A stretch of 64,000 bases of DNA, taken from assembly GCF_015832195.1 (NCBI RefSeq), contig NC_052018.1:31586115-31650114 (forward strand). The letters run 5' to 3'. Shown one piece after another: positions 60,825 to 64,000 of this stretch (the first letter of the stretch is position 1; every line of letters starts with the position of its first letter). This DNA is from Motacilla alba alba. Taxonomy: Eukaryota > Chordata > Aves > Passeriformes > Motacillidae. Under the pieces are notes generated by a model. It searched no databases, was not told where the DNA came from, and was given only the letters and a program-made list of their open reading frames with translations. Both the position numbers and the translations under genes were made by a program.

Positions 60825-63800
60825 CTAGAAAGAACAAACATAAAGATGCATTTGTAAACAAAATTACTTACAAAAAAAAGAAAGCCACAGTGGAAATACT
60901 GCCTTTGGTATGAACAACTGAAGAATAAAAAAAAAAATATTCTTCAGGTAAAAACTGAAGAATACTGTCGTGATCAAGAGACTGTGGTAGAAATCTCAGT
61001 CATTCCAACAACTCTGTGTGTGGCAGAAAAAAAGTCCTGAGGTAAGGTTAGCCATCTTTTTCAGCAAGCCAAATGCTGATATGAGTTTAAATGTAAAGAA
61101 CTTAAAATTTATGTGGGATAACGTGTTCCAGTGTTTTCTTTTCTTCAGCTGACATGTTGATTATTCACAATTCAACACTACAAAACAAAGCAGGTTGTCA
61201 AATAGATCTTATTTAACATGTAGCTTTCTTGAGAAACAGAAATGCAATTAAATTTTTGAAAAGCATATTGCTGGAGTAGAAATTCTCTATGAGAGTGGAG
61301 TGCCAAAGCATGACCAACGTCAGCCTGCTGTTTCTCTGAAATAAGCAATGATTTTATTGCAGGTAACCAAGAAGTATGGAGAATGCAGAGTAAATCAGGT
61401 GGCAAGCACTGCACAGGATTATTAGACAATAAGTTCCATAAAGGAAAGTTGAAAAGAAGTTTGAAAAATGAGAACAAATTGTATGAAATCACTAACAGGT
61501 AAATGAGCAATATCAACACACTCTTTCCAGAAGATTAGGGGTTTCTCCAAAGGTCTCATGGTTATTCAGTGCTCACATTTCTGTCTTCTTAAGCACCTAC
61601 ATTGAGTCTCAGACTACGACAGCAAACATTTCTCAGCTCTGTCACTTGACCAACTGTACTGCTAAATTTTTATAGCAATAAATCTAATGAAAAATATTCC
61701 ACTGCTTCCAAGTATTTCCTCTCATTTAAATGAATCTCTGGTGTTAGTTTGCAGTTTGTTCATTAGTCAAACAGATGCTTTTCAACATCAATAACATCAC
61801 ACACACTTCTGATAAGGAGTTCAGAGCAGTAGCTCACTAGTGAGAGAGCAAAACCTAAAATACATTGACTAATCAGCTTTGCTGAATTACCCTGGGTCTG
61901 CAGTGGCTTGCCTACATATTCGACTCAGGCCAGCATTATAAATCTCTTGCCACAATTGGCCTTGCACTTTAGTAGTTTCACACTCAGCATGAAGATTGTC
62001 TTTTTATTATGACTGGTTACTCATGTCTTCACTAATTCAGTGGAATTCATCCAGCAGCACAAACAGGGAGAGAATTAGACCCTATATTTTGGAGTGAGAG
62101 AGTTTCACAAAGAGATTCCTTGCATTGTAGGCCTGCTCTTATCCAAACAATATGTGATACAGGTATACAATGGCCTTTAGCTTCCTGAATGCTTATGCAG
62201 GGTGTTTTTCATCAAACAGTTTGGATTAAATACATGAATTACACTTTCTAAAAACAGATCTCCATTATAAGCATGAACAATACCTGAGAACCTCAGGAAA
62301 TCTTTTAGGTTTCAGATTTATAATGGAAAAATAAACATAGTACTATGCTTCCTCTCAGATAGGGCTTTTCAATTTGTTTAACTTTAATGGGTTTGAAACT
62401 TTCCAACCATGCTTCCTCTCAGGAGAGAGCACTTGGGATTCAATCTGTCTCTATTTTCTAAGTATTTCCTTCTGAGTCCCTGTGGGTCACAGCCTCCAGC
62501 CACTTTCATCTCTAAACCAAACCTATTTTTTTATGGCTTACAGTGAATAGCTTCATGGATCCAGGACATCATCCCACGTGTTTTAAGAACAAATATTTGA
62601 AGACTGTCTTGTATATGTTTTGTAGTGGAAAACAGATTATTATATTACAGTACATTCTGCTTAGTAACGTGCCATTTTAGGGTTTTCTCTGTAGTAAGGC
62701 GACTCAACTCATAGACCTGAAGGTGCACAATTAATGTTAAATTTAACTTATGTCTAGTTGAGACACATCATCAACCTGAAAAATTGCATAATCAACCAGA
62801 TGCACTTAGCTGAGTATGTTAGACTTCATGAAAGGTGGTGTGTCACCCAGTTACATGGTGTCACCCAGTGGCTCAAGACAGCCACTTTGATCCATCTGTC
62901 CTCGTGGGAGCTGAGATAACAATTCATGAGGCCATGTAAAGCAGTTAACTATAGGCTTATCAACCTGTTAACAGAGAAATTAGGAATGCATATTTCAAGT
63001 GTGCTTATGCTCAGTGTAAATCAGTAGAGGCCCACCAAGGACAAATGCAAAGTTATGTTCATTTAAATGGCAACAGAGAAGCTTAACCAATTGACCTGAT
63101 GTTTCGTATCATCTGGCTAATTACCATGTGATTGCTGTTATAGGAGATTGAAATTGGCCTCTTTCAAAATTTCTTTTAAGCTTGTAGATTTATTTTGCAG
63201 CAAGCCTTACCTGACAGTAAGTGTGGCAGACAGTCTGCCACACTCGGGGACACTGCCCCTAACAGCCTTTCTTAGTGTGAAAGCCTGCCAAAATCAGAGT
63301 AATGTTAACACTTACTCTGTCTTCCCTTATGATGTTGATGCTTTTTCAACACATTACGCAAATGCAAAGGTGTCATGTGCTGAAGCCAGAGATGTAGGTG
63401 ACAGAAGCTTAAATGGTGACAGAAAAGGCCAAAGTTTCGATATTCACACAGTGATTTCCAAGGAGTTTAAGGGCCAAAATCAACGGCGTGACCCAGCTGT
63501 TGTGCAGTGCTCTAGGAACACAAAGCAGCTGTGAGGATGACTGAGTTTTAATTAGAGCAGCGTGAAGTAGCCAGAACATACCAGTGATGTTGGCTGAAAT
63601 ACTGTGTGCTGGAAAGGAGTGCTCAGCATTATCATTTTGGATATCCGTCCACATTTCTGATGGCATCACGATAAAGAAAAGTTTCTGAATATTTGCATGA
63701 CATTATTTCAGTATGCAAATATCTAAATCCCAAAACTTCGCTTATCTGTTGTTTCACCAGGGTTCCAAAACTGATTCTGGGGACACTGCCAGTCCAGCAC

Positions 63801-64000
63801 TGGTAACAAATGACCTCCTGCTTTCAGTCCTGACCACGTCTCCATATCTTACAGCATTCCTGATCTGCTGAAGGGATTGTGTTCCCTGAAGAAATAGCTC
63901 ATATGATTTATAACAACTTTAGCATTTAACTCTACGTCTTTTTTTCCCACTCCTTATCATATTGCATATTAAGCTGGAAACCTTTCCTAACAGCTTCCAG
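60825..64000 (-). other. FILIP1: Intron upstream of FILIP1 coding exon 1
   Basis: The acceptor just before the initiator ATG implies that this sequence is intron leading to a noncoding 5' exon beyond the window. I see no CpG island, TATA-type promoter or further exon. Several 60 to 130 codon frames here are chance. Confidence 0.65.

Noticed and set aside
61000..64000. FILIP1 5' noncoding exon and main promoter
   Set aside because: No CpG island or clear donor-bearing first exon found; the upstream exon is presumably further away.

Overview
The window is vertebrate nuclear DNA, almost certainly from a bird. It carries two 5'-truncated CR1 LINE 3' ends with the avian tail octamer (1-322, plus orientation; about 49353-49890, minus orientation), few other recognisable repeats, and one spliced gene whose protein is nearly collinear with mammalian FILIP1. 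There is no operon, CRISPR, tRNA or rRNA that I can see.

The only gene I can establish is FILIP1 (filamin A interacting protein 1), on the minus strand. Its whole coding region lies here in five coding exons: 60818-60546, 43147-42974, 40964-40786, 18048-15243 and 9149-8943. Every junction has GT/AG ends, and the phases join to give 1212 residues plus a stop. Transcription runs from high to low coordinates. The noncoding 5' exon(s) and main promoter lie beyond 64000. The 3' UTR runs below 8943, with candidate AATAAA signals at 8299-8304 and in a cluster at 7456-7570.

Layout: 1-322 CR1; 323 to about 8298 downstream flank with AT-rich DNA and a short hairpin at 5757-5806; 8299-8942 probable 3' UTR; 8943-9149 last exon; 9150-15242 intron; 15243-18048 giant rod-and-tail exon; 18049-40785 a 22.7 kb intron holding the window's only CpG island (24417-24985); 40786-40964 and 42974-43147 two short exons; 43148-60545 a 17.4 kb intron with the second CR1 and an unexplained 258-codon ORF; 60546-60824 first coding exon; 60825-64000 upstream intron.

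The most interesting observations are three. First, the intronic CpG island is split by an A-tract/T-tract pair and lies 6.4 kb upstream of the giant exon, where it could drive the known short form of FILIP1, an antisense transcript, or both. Second, the FILIP1 rod reads as an internal duplication: an LKSF...MLVDER module followed by four repeats of about 45 residues, the whole occurring twice about 257 residues apart. Third, an in-frame readthrough past the giant exon's donor could give an alternative C terminus. I did not find a new multi-gene system.
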